Assembly (NCBI GenBank): GCA_016709315.1
Contig: JADJMZ010000003.1
Location: 372,001-436,000, forward strand
DNA: 64,000 bases
Direction of reading: 5' to 3'
Origin: Ignavibacteria bacterium
GTDB taxonomy: Bacteria; Bacteroidota; Ignavibacteria; Tepidaquicellales; Tepidaquicellaceae
The position numbers were made by a program, and so were the translations under genes. The notes below the pieces were generated by a model, which was not told the origin of the DNA, ran no database searches, and was given only the letters and a program-made list of their open reading frames with translations. Shown piece after piece: positions 27,732 through 35,238 of the stretch (positions are counted from its first letter, which is position 1; each line of letters opens with the position of its first letter).

Positions 27732-28250
27732 GCATTTATTTATAAGTAACAATAAAATGTTTCCCGGATTGAAAATTTTCATTCCGGGATTTTTATTAAT
27801 TAAGATTTTAGTAATAAATTATTTTTTCAAATTAAGAACAGAAGTTGTGCAAAGTCAGTTTTTCTTCATGACTCACTCTCAACCCCCCTTGAGAGTGTCT
27901 CAAAACTTTTTCCTGCTTGCTAAGCCCAAGCTTAGCAAGCCTAAACCCGACATTCCCAAGCTGGGGCTTGGGAATGAGGAAGGATTTGAGGCAGACTCTT
28001 GCCGAGGAGGGGGCATGGGGAGGTCTTTTTTAAGTTACCTTAATTAAGAATGATTTAATTCTGAAAACAGATTCCCGGCTGAATAACAGGTGGTTTTATA
28101 GGAGTTAAGTGTTTTAACCATGCTAAAGACTATAATGAATCAAAAATTATTCATGTAATCCGAATAAACTTTTAATTTTTATTAAAATCCCTTAAAAGTC
28201 GAATTGATTTTAAAACGCAATTTTGTTAATTTTATAAAATGTAACGAATA
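27732..28250. repeat. Spacer with three consecutive perfect hairpins and a G-rich tract
   Basis: The 519-base spacer before the ATP synthase operon has no credible gene. Beyond the terminator it holds three perfect inverted repeats in a row: CACTCTCAA/TTGAGAGTG around a C6 loop (27874-27897), GCTTGCTAAG/CTTAGCAAGC (27915-27940), and ATTCCCAAGC/GCTTGGGAAT with a TGGG loop (27952-27975). A G-rich stretch ending GGGGAGG and a T run follow (about 28000-28028). The composition is far more GC-rich than its surroundings, so it looks like an inserted palindromic intergenic repeat. Function is unknown. Confidence 0.7.
27762..27796 (+). terminator. Rho-independent terminator after the carboxylase gene
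   Basis: Perfect seven-base arms TCCCGGA (27762-27768) and TCCGGGA (27783-27789) enclose an AT-rich loop containing the palindrome GAAAATTTTC, followed by TTTTTATT. It lies 30 bases after the stop codon. Confidence 0.8.
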
Positions 28251-28556
28251 ATGGACGGGAACAATCAAAATTCTGAAAAGAATAAAAGTTCTTTAAAGGA
28301 AGTTCTTACCAAACCATTGTTAAAAGTTGACAACAGAGTTGTGCAGTACTCCGGTTTGGGAATTACATTAATGGTTACTATTCTTCTGTTTCTTTGGATA
28401 GGCATGTGGCTGGACGGGAAATTCGATACCGGAGTGTTGTTTACACTGATATTGACAGGGATAGGATTTTCAGCGGGCTTTTACAGTTTCTATCTGAATA
28501 TAAAAAAGCTTACACAGGAAGATAAAAAAGAAAATCCAAAATATAACCGATACTGA
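28251..28556 (+). CDS. AtpZ/AtpI-like small ATP synthase-associated membrane protein
   Basis: A 101-residue protein with a charged N-terminal 35 residues, then two membrane helices (about 40-58 and 63-85), and a charged tail. The motif GLGITLMVTILLFLWIGMWLD with a Gly-Phe pair in helix 2 fits the F0F1-ATPase-associated AtpZ group, usually found right before AtpI and atpB. These proteins help assemble the c-ring or form a Mg/Ca path with AtpI. It is the first gene of the ATP synthase operon and overlaps the next gene by four bases if that gene uses its CTG start. Confidence 0.75.
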   Translation: MDGNNQNSEKNKSSLKEVLTKPLLKVDNRVVQYSGLGITLMVTILLFLWIGMWLDGKFDTGVLFTLILTGIGFSAGFYSFYLNIKKLTQEDKKENPKYNRY

Positions 28557-28948
28557 ATTCAGAAGATTTTAAAAAATTCATCAAAAATTTAATAATTACC
28601 GGCATATCTTCTCTGGTAGTTTTGTTCATTATAATATTTGCTTTCAGTTTTAATCAATATGCTTTGCCGGCGTTTCTGGGGTGGCTGATAAGTTTTGTAA
28701 ATACTCTGACAGGCAGCGCGATACTATACAGGGCATTTAAAAAAGGCGGAAAAGGTTTTTTCAATACAGTCCTTCTGAGTTTAGTAGTAAGAATGTTTGC
28801 AATGTGCGGCATTATATTTATCCTTATATATTTTTTCAAGATAGAAAAATTCAGTCTGGCAATATCAATGTTCTTCTTTTACTTTTTATTTCTGATACTT
28901 GAAATAAACTTTCTCAACAGGAATAAAGAGTTAAAGCACGCAGGCTGA
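28553..28948 (+). CDS. AtpI-like membrane protein of the ATP synthase operon
   Basis: A small protein with four membrane helices between AtpZ and AtpB. The first standard start codon is a TTG at 28622, but it cuts away the charged lead and half of the first helix. The frame is open upstream and reads NSEDFKKFIKNLIITGISS, preceded by CTG at 28553 that overlaps the previous stop as ACTGA. I take the CTG as start, giving 131 residues. The helices contain AFLGWLISFVNTLTGS and LLSLVVRMFAMCG; an Arg inside a helix is usual for AtpI/AtpR-type proteins. Role inferred from operon position: assembly or ion supply of the c-ring. Confidence 0.6.
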   Translation: MNSEDFKKFIKNLIITGISSLVVLFIIIFAFSFNQYALPAFLGWLISFVNTLTGSAILYRAFKKGGKGFFNTVLLSLVVRMFAMCGIIFILIYFFKIEKFSLAISMFFFYFLFLILEINFLNRNKELKHAG

Positions 28949-29006
28949 CTTTCTGAAAGTAGAAATTAATCATACTTATTTAAATTTATTTTAATTAATA
29001 AAAATT

Positions 29007-29957
29007 TTGGCTTTAAATTATACTGCTTCACATTTCAAATCAGTTTTAAATAATCTTTTAATAATTGTTTTATTTTGCATAGTCCTTGCCGGCGGCAAAT
29101 CCGCATTGGCGCAGGATCATTCGGAAGAGAATAAGAAGACAGAATCAACTAATATTTCAAATGATGAAGGCAAGTTTGATATTATTGACAGGGTAGTAGA
29201 TCATCATTACGTTGATTTTTATTTCCTGGGGAAACTTCCGCTGCCTCATTTTGAACCCGTAAACATTCTCGGCATTACTTTTGATTTTTCGGTTACGAAA
29301 ACATTATTCATGATTTTCGTCTCTTCGATTCTGCTGATATTAGTTCTGATGTATGCAGCCAGTCAGAATAAGAAGAACAAAGTTCCGAAAGGAATCGGCA
29401 ATATGGTGGAATCAATTATCGTATTTATCCGAGACGAAATTGTCGTACCGAACATGGGTAAGGAAGGCCTGAAAATGATGCCTTTCTTTCTTACCTTATT
29501 CTTTTTCATAATGTTTGCAAATCTTCTGGGTCTTTTTCCTTTTATGGCACAGCCGACGAAGAATGTCAACGTCACAGCCGCGCTTGCAGTGGTAACATTT
29601 TTAGTTACTCAGGCAAAGGGAATTCAGGCGCAGGGATTCGGCGGATATGTTAAAGGTCTCGTACCTCCCGGAGTTCCGGTGTTTGTTCTTCCGATAATGG
29701 TAGTAGTAGAGTTTATCGGTTTGTTCACAAAACCATTCTCGCTGCTTATGAGGTTATTTGCAAATATCACAGCAGGTTCTATAATTATTTTTTCATTAAT
29801 AGGTCTGATATTCATTATGCAGTATGCAGGAGCGGTTATAGCTGTTCCGTTCGCATTATTTATATATATGATGGAAATTTTCATAGCGCTTTTGCAGGCG
29901 TATATTTTTACAATGCTGTCAGTTCTGTACATTAACATGGCTATGCATCATCATTAG
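29007..29957 (+). CDS. atpB: ATP synthase F0 subunit a
   Basis: Membrane subunit that forms the proton half-channels against the c-ring. The 316 residues are longer than the E. coli protein because of an N-terminal extension with a signal-like hydrophobic segment (LLIIVLFCIVLAGGKSALAQ) and about 45 residues before the first conserved helix, as is common in Bacteroidota and Chlorobiota. The essential Arg is in FSLLMRLFANITAGS, and the last helices hold ALLQAYIFTMLSVLYI. The start is TTG. Spacing to atpE is 96 bases. Confidence 0.94.
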   Translation: MALNYTASHFKSVLNNLLIIVLFCIVLAGGKSALAQDHSEENKKTESTNISNDEGKFDIIDRVVDHHYVDFYFLGKLPLPHFEPVNILGITFDFSVTKTLFMIFVSSILLILVLMYAASQNKKNKVPKGIGNMVESIIVFIRDEIVVPNMGKEGLKMMPFFLTLFFFIMFANLLGLFPFMAQPTKNVNVTAALAVVTFLVTQAKGIQAQGFGGYVKGLVPPGVPVFVLPIMVVVEFIGLFTKPFSLLMRLFANITAGSIIIFSLIGLIFIMQYAGAVIAVPFALFIYMMEIFIALLQAYIFTMLSVLYINMAMHHH

Positions 29958-30053
29958 GATTTTTAGAATTACACAAAGCTTTACAATTTACAATATAAAA
30001 TTTCACAACAAACTAATTTAAATAATTAAAAAAATAAGAAGGGAATAATAAAA

Positions 30054-30275
30054 ATGGATTTTGCATTTTTAGGAGCCGGAATCGGAGCCGGTTTAACAGT
30101 TATCGGAGCAGGAATTGGAATCGGAAGACTCGCCGGTTCAGCTATGGAAGCCAGCGGAAGACAGCCGGAAGCATTAGGCGAGATCAGAACATCAATGATC
30201 ATCGCAGCAGCGCTTGTTGAAGGTGTTGCTTTGTTCGGTCTTGTTATCTGCATATTGCTTGCTACAAAAAGCTAA
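30054..30275 (+). CDS. atpE: ATP synthase F0 subunit c
   Basis: A 73-residue hairpin proteolipid of the rotor ring. The first helix carries the glycine repeat (GAGIGAG, GAGIGIG), the polar loop is ASGRQPEA, and the second helix has the ion-binding Glu56 in ALVEGVALFGLV. The sodium-binding set (Gln in helix 1, Ser/Thr after the Glu) is absent, so a proton ring is expected. One of the few genes here with a recognisable ribosome-binding site (AGAAGGGA at 30037), fitting the high copy number the subunit needs. Confidence 0.95.
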   Translation: MDFAFLGAGIGAGLTVIGAGIGIGRLAGSAMEASGRQPEALGEIRTSMIIAAALVEGVALFGLVICILLATKS

Positions 30276-30357
30276 GATAAATATACCGTTTTTAAGGTCT
30301 GCGAGAAAAGATTTTCTTCGAACAGATATTCAACTAAACTTTTAAATAAAACAGATA

Positions 30358-30921
30358 ATGATATATTATCTTACATTATTATTTAATCATTCACTGATAC
30401 TTTTATTCAGCGGAGGTGCAGATGAAAAGCCAATGCTTTTATCTGTAAATCCGGGTCTGATAATATGGCAGCTTCTTATATTTGTCATTTTGCTTTTCAT
30501 TCTGAAAAAGATTGCATGGAAACCCTTGCTGTCATCACTTCATTCACGTGAACAGTCTATCAAGGATACCATTGATCAGGCGGAAAGACTTCAGAAGGAC
30601 GCTCATGAATTAATAGAGCAGAATAAAAAGAATATGGCGGAAGCAAATGCTCATTCAATGAAGATTATTAATGATGCAAAGGACATGGCAGTCAAAGTGA
30701 AAGACGAGATCATGGTAAAAGCTCAGGAAGATTCAAGAAAGCTTATTGAGCAGGCGAAGTCAGAAATAAAGCAGGAGAAAGAATCTGCAATGTCTGATCT
30801 GAGAAATGAAGTTTCTGATCTTGCAATTAAATCTGCCGAGAAGATACTTAAAGATAATCTCGACGAAACAAAGCAGAAGAAGATAGTTAATGATTTTATT
30901 TCACAGATACCCAGTAATTAA
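30358..30921 (+). CDS. atpF: ATP synthase F0 subunit b
   Basis: Peripheral stalk subunit of 187 residues: a membrane helix at about residues 30-52 (LLSVNPGLIIWQLLIFVILLF, continuing), then a long charged coiled coil to the C-terminus (EQSIKDTIDQAERLQKDAHEL and onward). The N-terminal 25 residues before the helix form a short extra hydrophobic lead. The order atpE-atpF-atpH is conserved. Confidence 0.93.
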   Translation: MIYYLTLLFNHSLILLFSGGADEKPMLLSVNPGLIIWQLLIFVILLFILKKIAWKPLLSSLHSREQSIKDTIDQAERLQKDAHELIEQNKKNMAEANAHSMKIINDAKDMAVKVKDEIMVKAQEDSRKLIEQAKSEIKQEKESAMSDLRNEVSDLAIKSAEKILKDNLDETKQKKIVNDFISQIPSN

Positions 30922-30952
30922 TCAGCAATTAAATTAAGGCAATAGTCATCAA

Positions 30953-31504
30953 ATGAATTCAAAAGCATCAAGAAGATATACAACTGCTATTTATGAAGTA
31001 GCAAAGGATCAGGGTAAATTAGAAGAGATTGCAAAAGACTTTCATTATGTTATCGGACTTATCAATTCAAATCACGATCTTGAACTCTTTTTCTCAAGTC
31101 CTGTAATTCCGAAAAGCAAAAAGCTGGAAGTCGTAAAAACTATTCTTACCGGAAGGGTGTCTGAGCTGACAATGACATTTATGAACCTTCTTCTTGAAAG
31201 AAGAAGAGGCGCACTTACACTTGAGATACTGAAAGATTTCATTCAGCTTAAGAAAGAAAAAGAGGGGATTGCTGATGTAGTTGTAAAAACTTCCGTAGAG
31301 CTTAACGATACTGAAAAGGCATCAATGAAATCAAAGATAGACGCTTATACCAAACTGAATTGTATTCTGAAATTTGAAACTGATAAGACAATCATTGGCG
31401 GGTTTGTTGCAAAGATTCACGATACTATTCTTGATGCAAGCATAAAGAGACAGCTTGAGATATTGAAAAACAGATTCAGACAGGGTGATTTTTCACTTAA
31501 TTAA
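30953..31504 (+). CDS. atpH: ATP synthase F1 subunit delta
   Basis: A 183-residue OSCP/delta protein linking the stalk to the top of F1. The N-terminal helical domain begins ASRRYTTAIYEVAKDQGKLEE and the C-terminal part ends in the family signature IIGGFVAKIHDTILDASIKRQLE. Length and order are normal. It follows atpF by 31 bases. Confidence 0.94.
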   Translation: MNSKASRRYTTAIYEVAKDQGKLEEIAKDFHYVIGLINSNHDLELFFSSPVIPKSKKLEVVKTILTGRVSELTMTFMNLLLERRRGALTLEILKDFIQLKKEKEGIADVVVKTSVELNDTEKASMKSKIDAYTKLNCILKFETDKTIIGGFVAKIHDTILDASIKRQLEILKNRFRQGDFSLN

Positions 31505-31559
31505 ATTCGGTTACTAAAAAACATTTAATTCTAAAATTTAAAAAGAAAAAATAAACAAT

Positions 31560-33080
31560 ATGGCTGAGGTAAAATCTGACGAAATATCCGCGATACTCAG
31601 AAAACAGTTATCGGGATTTGAAACAGAAGTTGATATCTATGATGTAGGAACAGTTCTTTATGTAGGAGACGGTGTTGCGCGTGTTTACGGCTTATCTAAA
31701 TGCGAAGCTGGAGAGCTTATAGAATTCCCTAACGGCGTTTTCGGAATTGCATTAAACCTGGAAGAAGATAACGTTGGTTGTATTCTTTTCGGAGAATCAT
31801 CTCTTGTAAAAGAAGGTGACCTTGTAAAAAGAACCGGAAGGATCGCTTCAATGCCTGTTGGTGAAGCAATGCTTGGTAGAGTTATCAATCCTCTGGGACA
31901 GCCGATTGACGGAAAAGGAGAAATACATACTGATAAATTTCTTCCTCTTGAAAGAAAGGCGCTTGGTGTTATTCAGAGACAGCCGGTAAAGGAACCTTTG
32001 CAGACGGGCGTAAAAGCTGTTGATGCGATGATTCCGATCGGAAGAGGTCAGAGAGAACTAATAATCGGCGACAGACAGACAGGTAAAACTGCTGTAGCTA
32101 TTGATACTATAATTAATCAGAAGGGCAAAGATGTATTCTGTATTTATGTTGCGATCGGACAGAAAGGTTCGACCGTAGCACAGGTTGTAAAAAACCTTCA
32201 GGATGCGGGAGCGATGGAATTTTCTACAGTGATCTGCGCAACTGCCTCCGACCCTGCACCTATGCAGTATATTGCAGCATTTGCTGGAGCTACTCTCGGT
32301 GAATACTTCAGGGATTCTGGAAGACATGCGCTGGTAATTTATGATGATCTTTCCAAACAGGCAGCTTCATACAGAGAAGTTTCACTTCTTCTGAGAAGAC
32401 CACCGGGAAGAGAAGCTTATCCGGGAGATGTATTCTATCTTCACTCAAGACTTCTTGAAAGAGCTTCAAAACTTTCAGATGAATTAGGCGGAGGAAGTCT
32501 TACTGCTTTGCCAATTATCGAAACTCAGGCAGGAGACGTATCAGCATATATTCCAACAAATGTTATCTCTATAACTGACGGTCAGATATATCTTGAACCA
32601 AATCTTTTTAACTCCGGCGTAAGACCCGCTATTAACGTGGGAATATCCGTTTCGAGAGTAGGAGGAAATGCTCAGATCAAAGCAATGAAAAAGATCGCAG
32701 GTACATTAAGACTTGATCTTGCGCAGTACAGGGAGCTTGAAGCATTTGCAAAATTCGGTTCCGATCTTGACAAAGCCACAATGCAGCAGTTGAAAAGAGG
32801 TGAAAGACTTGTTGAAATTCTCAAACAGAAACAATATTCTCCGATGACAGTTGAAGATCAGGTCCTGATTATATTTGCAGCTACAAAAGGTTATCTCGAT
32901 GAAATTCCTGTTAATCAGGTTAGCAGATATCAGAGTGATTTTATTCAGGAAGTTGAGAATATGCATCCGGATATAGTCAAAAGTATTGCAGATACAAAAG
33001 ACCTGACCAAAGAGAATACCGAAAAAATGGAAAGTGTTTTGAAAGACTTTACTGAAAGATTCAAATCAACTTTAAAATAG
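31560..33080 (+). CDS. atpA: ATP synthase F1 subunit alpha
   Basis: Non-catalytic nucleotide-binding subunit of F1, 506 residues, normal length. The P-loop GDRQTGKT starts at residue 170, followed by VYVAIGQKGSTVAQV and the conserved ALVIYDDLSKQAASYREVSL. The C-terminal bundle contains the catalytic-site Arg finger region in ISVSRVGGNAQIKAMKK. All residues needed for assembly are present. Confidence 0.97.
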   Translation: MAEVKSDEISAILRKQLSGFETEVDIYDVGTVLYVGDGVARVYGLSKCEAGELIEFPNGVFGIALNLEEDNVGCILFGESSLVKEGDLVKRTGRIASMPVGEAMLGRVINPLGQPIDGKGEIHTDKFLPLERKALGVIQRQPVKEPLQTGVKAVDAMIPIGRGQRELIIGDRQTGKTAVAIDTIINQKGKDVFCIYVAIGQKGSTVAQVVKNLQDAGAMEFSTVICATASDPAPMQYIAAFAGATLGEYFRDSGRHALVIYDDLSKQAASYREVSLLLRRPPGREAYPGDVFYLHSRLLERASKLSDELGGGSLTALPIIETQAGDVSAYIPTNVISITDGQIYLEPNLFNSGVRPAINVGISVSRVGGNAQIKAMKKIAGTLRLDLAQYRELEAFAKFGSDLDKATMQQLKRGERLVEILKQKQYSPMTVEDQVLIIFAATKGYLDEIPVNQVSRYQSDFIQEVENMHPDIVKSIADTKDLTKENTEKMESVLKDFTERFKSTLK

Positions 33081-33127
33081 AATCAGGAATTTTACTTTTA
33101 CCAAAATAATTTTTGTAAAAATACAAA

Positions 33128-34006
33128 TTGGCAACACTTAAAGAATTAAAAATAAGAATAACCGGTGTAAAGAATACGCAGAAGATCACCAAAGCAATGA
33201 AGATGGTGTCTTCGGCAAAACTCAGACGCGCTCAGGACAGGATAATCGCCGCCAGACCTTTTGCAGCAAAGATTAATCAGCTTCTGACCGATCTTATAAA
33301 TGCAGCCGGAGAAGGAGTTGATGATCTTCTTGAATCAAGAGAGGTAAAGACTAAATGCGTGGTTATTGTTTCCTCCGACAGAGGACTTGCAGGATCGTTT
33401 AATACTAATATAATAAGAACCGGTAATAATTATTTAAATACTCTTGATAAAAATACAAAAGTAGTTATTGTCGGAAAAAAAGCAAATGATTCATTTAAAA
33501 AAATGAAAGTGAATCTTGTTAAAGGTTACACCGGAATTTTTAATGATCTTACTATTGAACAGTCAAATGAAATTGTGAATTTTCTTGTTGAAGGTTATAA
33601 GAAAAAGGAATTCGACAGTGTGGAGATAATCTATAATGAATTTAAATCTATAGCCAAGCAGGTTACAGTAAGGGAGCAATTTCTTCCTTTGAAAAAAGCC
33701 GGAGATAAAAAGGAGAAAGACGGTATGATCAAGCAAACATCAGGTGATTATATTTACGAACCTTCGCAATATGAAATTATAAAGGAACTGATTCCGAAAC
33801 AACTCAAAGTGCAGTTCTGGAAAGTTTTACTTGAATCAAATGCAGCGGAGCAAGCGGCTCGAATGACAGCTATGGAAACAGCAACAAGAAACGCTTCAGA
33901 TCTTCTTAAGATTCTTGAATTATCTTACAATCAGGCAAGGCAAGCTGCCATTACCAAAGAGATACTAGAAATCGTCGGCGGTGCGGAAGCTCTTAAAGAC
34001 GCTTAG
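33128..34006 (+). CDS. atpG: ATP synthase F1 subunit gamma
   Basis: Central rotor shaft, 292 residues. The N-terminus (KELKIRITGVKNTQKITKAM, KMVSSAKLRRAQ) and the C-terminal helix (RMTAMETATRNASDLLK, ARQAAITKEILEIVGGAEAL) form the coiled-coil shaft; VSSDRGLAGSFNTNI opens the Rossmann part. The start is TTG. No atpD or atpC follows: a terminator and a strand switch come next, so beta and epsilon are encoded elsewhere, as in many members of the FCB group. Confidence 0.96.
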   Translation: MATLKELKIRITGVKNTQKITKAMKMVSSAKLRRAQDRIIAARPFAAKINQLLTDLINAAGEGVDDLLESREVKTKCVVIVSSDRGLAGSFNTNIIRTGNNYLNTLDKNTKVVIVGKKANDSFKKMKVNLVKGYTGIFNDLTIEQSNEIVNFLVEGYKKKEFDSVEIIYNEFKSIAKQVTVREQFLPLKKAGDKKEKDGMIKQTSGDYIYEPSQYEIIKELIPKQLKVQFWKVLLESNAAEQAARMTAMETATRNASDLLKILELSYNQARQAAITKEILEIVGGAEALKDA

Positions 34007-34037
34007 ATTCCAACAGAAAATAATTAGATTTACTTTT

Positions 34038-34070
34038 ATCCCGGTCTTTTTAAGTCCGGGATTTTTTTTG
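34038..34070 (+). terminator. Rho-independent terminator of the ATP synthase operon
   Basis: Seven-base arms ATCCCGG (34038-34044) and CCGGGAT (34056-34062) with an AT-rich loop, directly followed by a run of seven further Ts. It lies 32 bases after the atpG stop and before convergent - strand genes. Confidence 0.88.
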
Positions 34071-34107
34071 TGAATTAGCAGAAATGTATTTTATCGGTTC
34101 ACACAAT

Positions 34108-34440
34108 TCAGCAGTACTGAGTAAGTATGAGGAACCAGATAAGGAATAACAGACAGCTTATGAATATCCCTGACATAAGAGTCAATATGATCCAGATCGT
34201 CCTTTGTCTTTTAACATAAAGATAAGGAGTAATTATAGAAGCAAATATAAGAGGAATCGGAAAGCCGACAAATACTAACAAGTACACCCAGTCCGGCGGA
34301 CTCTTAGTGCAACCGAAAACTAATATTGACACCATGAAGAATGCAAGCGAACTTGCTCCGGCTGCTAAGATAAAAAGTATTATCCCGATTAACACTCCTT
34401 TCAGAAGCCGATTTCCGGTATTTGAAGTAACTGAATCCAA
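34108..34440 (-). CDS. Hypothetical membrane protein, three helices
   Basis: A 110-residue, strongly hydrophobic protein I do not recognise. Three membrane helices lie at about 14-42, 50-72 and 82-105, with the short basic turn YVKRQRT between the last two. It starts with TTG nine bases after the stop of the hydrolase gene (read on the minus strand), so it is probably the last gene of a hydrolase-led operon. Function unknown. Confidence 0.55.
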   Translation of the reverse strand: MDSVTSNTGNRLLKGVLIGIILFILAAGASSLAFFMVSILVFGCTKSPPDWVYLLVFVGFPIPLIFASIITPYLYVKRQRTIWIILTLMSGIFISCLLFLIWFLILTQYC

Positions 34441-34449
34441 TCTTACTTT

Positions 34450-35220
34450 TTATTTTAAATTATTAATAAACTCTGCTGATCTTTTTAATACCTCTTCTGC
34501 AATTTTTTTGTGCGGTGTATGTCCGGTGTAAGGAATTATATATTTAAATGCAGGACCAGATACCTGATTTACAATCGCGTCAATTTGTTTTATGCTTCCA
34601 TATTCGTCATGTTCTCCCTGTATAACTAAAACCGGACATTGAATATCCGGCAGCATGTGTTCTATGTTCCAGTTTCTGAATTCATCAGACAGCCATTTAT
34701 CAGCCCAGGCATAAAACACTGATTCAGTTTTGTCACCGTGATATTTCATTAATTTTTTCTTAAGATCTGTCGAGTGAAAAGACTCAACTGCTTTTCTTAT
34801 TCCATTCAGAGTAACTTCTTCCGCAAAGACATGCGCCCCTTCAGTGATCACTCCTGAAATTTTAGAAGGATATTTCGAAGCCGCCAGCAAAGCAATTGTC
34901 CCGCCGTCACTGTGTCCGAAAAGAATCGCATTTTTAATTTGGCATTCCTGCATCAGTTCAATTAATGTATTTGCTTCATCTTCCATATAATCATTTTTCC
35001 TTTTATCTGATATGAACGGATCAGACCTGCCGTGTCCCTGTCTGTCATAAACCAATATGTTACACTTAGTTTTCTCTGCAAGCTTAGCAGGGAAATCTCT
35101 CCATAGTACAGTACATCCCAGTGATTCATGAAGAAAAATAATTACAGGTCTTTCGCTATAATTATTTTCTCCTGAGATGAAAATATTTACATCACCGATT
35201 TTGATTACAGATTCCATCAT
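34450..35220 (-). CDS. Alpha/beta hydrolase
   Basis: A 256-residue alpha/beta-hydrolase fold protein. It has the oxyanion-hole block IIFLHESLGCTVLW, VYDRQGHGRSDPF, the nucleophile elbow GHSDGGTIA (Ser near 103), an acid in VIQGEHDEYGS and the catalytic His in IPYTGHTPHKK. It has no signal peptide and probably acts in the cytoplasm on a small ester or amide. It begins 18 bases after the amidase gene. Substrate unknown. Confidence 0.85.
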   Translation of the reverse strand: MMESVIKIGDVNIFISGENNYSERPVIIFLHESLGCTVLWRDFPAKLAEKTKCNILVYDRQGHGRSDPFISDKRKNDYMEDEANTLIELMQECQIKNAILFGHSDGGTIALLAASKYPSKISGVITEGAHVFAEEVTLNGIRKAVESFHSTDLKKKLMKYHGDKTESVFYAWADKWLSDEFRNWNIEHMLPDIQCPVLVIQGEHDEYGSIKQIDAIVNQVSGPAFKYIIPYTGHTPHKKIAEEVLKRSAEFINNLK

Positions 35221-35238
35221 TTAATTTCAGTATCAAAT

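Noticed and set aside
27667..28047. 126-residue + strand frame crossing the carboxylase end
   Set aside because: It runs out of frame through the end of the carboxylase gene and then through the terminator and hairpins; no homology-like pattern.
29624..29938. 104-residue frame antisense to atpB
   Set aside because: It is a shadow of a conserved membrane protein gene and has no start signal or homology-like pattern.
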